Shown in pieces: positions 21,748-22,642 of a stretch of DNA of 22,642 bases; position 1 is the first letter of the stretch, and the number at the start of each line of letters is the position of its first letter. Source of the stretch: JBJKSO01 sp046703825 (lineage in GTDB: Bacteria > Chloroflexota > Dormibacteria > Aeolococcales > Bog-877); the NCBI GenBank assembly GCA_046703825.1, contig JBJKSO010000053.1, positions 1-22,642 on the forward strand, written 5' to 3'. The position numbers and the translations under genes are program-made. Under the pieces are notes generated by a model that saw nothing but the letters and a program-made list of their open reading frames with translations, was not told the DNA's origin and ran no database searches.

Positions 21748-22584
21748 TCAGAACGCGTGTGTGGCCCCCAGCAGGGAGTATACGACCGCCCCCACGAACA
21801 GCAGGCTGTCGACCCGGTCGAGCACTCCTCCGTGGCCGGGAACCAGCGTCCCCGAGTCCTTGACCCCCACCTCTCGCTTCAGCTGCGACTCGACCAGATC
21901 CCCCGCGATCGCCGCTGCCGAGGCCACCGCGCCCACCAGAAACGCGGCCGGGTGGCCCGTGCGCGGCAGCACCAGCGGCAGCAGCAGTCCCACCATCACG
22001 GTCGGCCCCAGCCACCCTGCCAGGGCGCCCTCCCAGGTCTTCTTGGGGCTCACCCAGGGGAAGAAGCGATGGCGGCCCACCGCCGTGCCGACAAAGTAGG
22101 CCAGGGTGTCCCCCACCACCGAGACCGAGACGGCCAGCAGCAGCAGGCAGAGCGCCGTGAGGTGGGCGGGGACCGCCCGGTAGAGCAGCAGGAGGTAGCT
22201 AGGCAGAAAGCCGAGCCAGAGAGCGCCCGCGATCGCCAGCGCCCAGGCTGCCCACGGCCGGCTCGCCGCCCGCAGGCACGCCAGCCCCCCCAGTCCGGCC
22301 AGGACGCCCAGCAGGAGTCCCAACTCGAGCGCGGGCACCCGGGGGTAGCCGTAGCGCAGGAGCCAAAAGCCCGCCAGCGGGAACAGCACCCACCAGGGCA
22401 GCTCCAGCCCGGCCCGGTGCCAGAGCTGCAGGTACTCGTAGGCGGCGAGCGCGATCACCAGGGCCGCTAGCCCGGCGAAGTAGGGCAGGCCCAGGTAGAG
22501 CGCAGCCGCCAGGGCCCCGAGCAGCACGGCGGCGCTGGGGCGGGGCCGCGCCCGGCTGAACTTAGACCCGGGAGCCCCCCGCAC
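21748..22584 (-). CDS. cdsA: Phosphatidate cytidylyltransferase (CDP-diglyceride synthase)
   Basis: This 278-residue polytopic membrane enzyme makes CDP-diacylglycerol from phosphatidic acid and CTP, the branch point of phospholipid synthesis. Roughly eight hydrophobic segments precede SPKKTWEG (about residue 180) and the CDS signature ESQLKREVGVKDSGTLVPGHGG-LDRVDS near the C-terminus, where KR, KD, HGG and DR-D are the conserved residues. The GTG at 22584 is the first possible start: an in-frame TAA lies about 27 bases further upstream, and a G-rich run (GGGGGGCGGC) could serve as its ribosome site. It heads the visible part of the minus-strand housekeeping cluster. Confidence 0.95.
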   Translation of the reverse strand: MRGAPGSKFSRARPRPSAAVLLGALAAALYLGLPYFAGLAALVIALAAYEYLQLWHRAGLELPWWVLFPLAGFWLLRYGYPRVPALELGLLLGVLAGLGGLACLRAASRPWAAWALAIAGALWLGFLPSYLLLLYRAVPAHLTALCLLLLAVSVSVVGDTLAYFVGTAVGRHRFFPWVSPKKTWEGALAGWLGPTVMVGLLLPLVLPRTGHPAAFLVGAVASAAAIAGDLVESQLKREVGVKDSGTLVPGHGGVLDRVDSLLFVGAVVYSLLGATHAF

Positions 22585-22642
22585 CGCCGCCCCCCGGGGG
22601 GGGTGTTATGTATGGGGTTCACGCGGTAGGGCCCAACGCAGT
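22585..22642. other. Window edge upstream of cdsA
   Basis: These 58 bases hold no feature I can support. They contain a run of six C followed by eight G at 22590-22604. In this family the gene for undecaprenyl diphosphate synthase often precedes cdsA; a short minus-strand frame ending in the TAA upstream of cdsA could be the end of such a gene, but its last residues are not recognisable. Confidence 0.3.

Noticed and set aside
20992..22470. Plus-strand open frame of 492 codons opposite dxr and cdsA
   Set aside because: The product is Gln/Arg/Gly/Pro-rich without motifs and spans two well-identified minus-strand genes and their gap.
1..22642. Mobile element, prophage, CRISPR or toxin-antitoxin content
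   Set aside because: No transposase, integrase, terminal inverted repeat pair, regularly spaced repeat array or paired toxin/antitoxin pattern was found on either strand. The tRNA-Leu gene has no adjacent integrase or partial tRNA repeat.

Overview
This is a GC-rich bacterial window with dense gene packing, frequent GTG/TTG starts, many 4-base stop/start overlaps, and both Shine-Dalgarno-led and apparently leaderless genes. It shows no phage, insertion sequence or CRISPR signal. The gene set (two-GAF DosS/DevS-type kinase, stand-alone ClpC-like N domain, non-mevalonate isoprenoid genes) fits an actinobacterium or a neighbouring Terrabacteria lineage such as Chloroflexota or Dormibacterota. 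I cannot fix the taxon from the sequence alone.

Region 1 (1-3031, minus strand) is one tightly coupled run. It holds three small DsrE/F/H (TusD/C/B)-like sulfur-relay proteins, a ThiF/MoeB-type E1 adenylyltransferase, an MTA phosphorylase and a truncated two-helix membrane protein that runs off the window. Three sulfur-relay subunits coupled to an E1 enzyme, with no ThiS/MoaD-like carrier in sight, is the most intriguing system here. A tRNA-Leu(UAA) gene on the plus strand lies divergently beside it.

Region 2 (3322-11255) has a stand-alone double Clp_N protein and a FadR-type GntR regulator facing a complete branched-chain amino-acid-type ABC operon (binding protein, two permeases, two ATPases). 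The operon continues into a 49-codon small ORF and an enoyl-CoA hydratase-fold enzyme. ACCAA/TTGGT repeats in the divergent region overlap a predicted regulator promoter and are the likely operator.

Region 3 (11589-15619) has a DosS-like sensor kinase, a small unidentified protein and an ArsR regulator with a strong, apparently leaderless promoter. The ArsR gene is coupled to an AHSA1/SRPBCC gene interrupted by an in-frame TAG. Next to it on the other strand is a second broken gene, with an in-frame TGA and a probable frameshift, and then a HExxH protein. This is a small zone of gene decay, or of sequence error.

Region 4 (15683-18166, plus) has a cupredoxin lipoprotein, a PLP aminotransferase and a class-I-amidotransferase-like (peptidase C26) hydrolase. 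Region 5 (18163-22584, minus) is the conserved housekeeping order cdsA-dxr-rseP-ispG, coupling phospholipid and isoprenoid precursor synthesis with a site-2 protease. The two regions converge on a shared CTAG in which each strand reads its own TAG stop.
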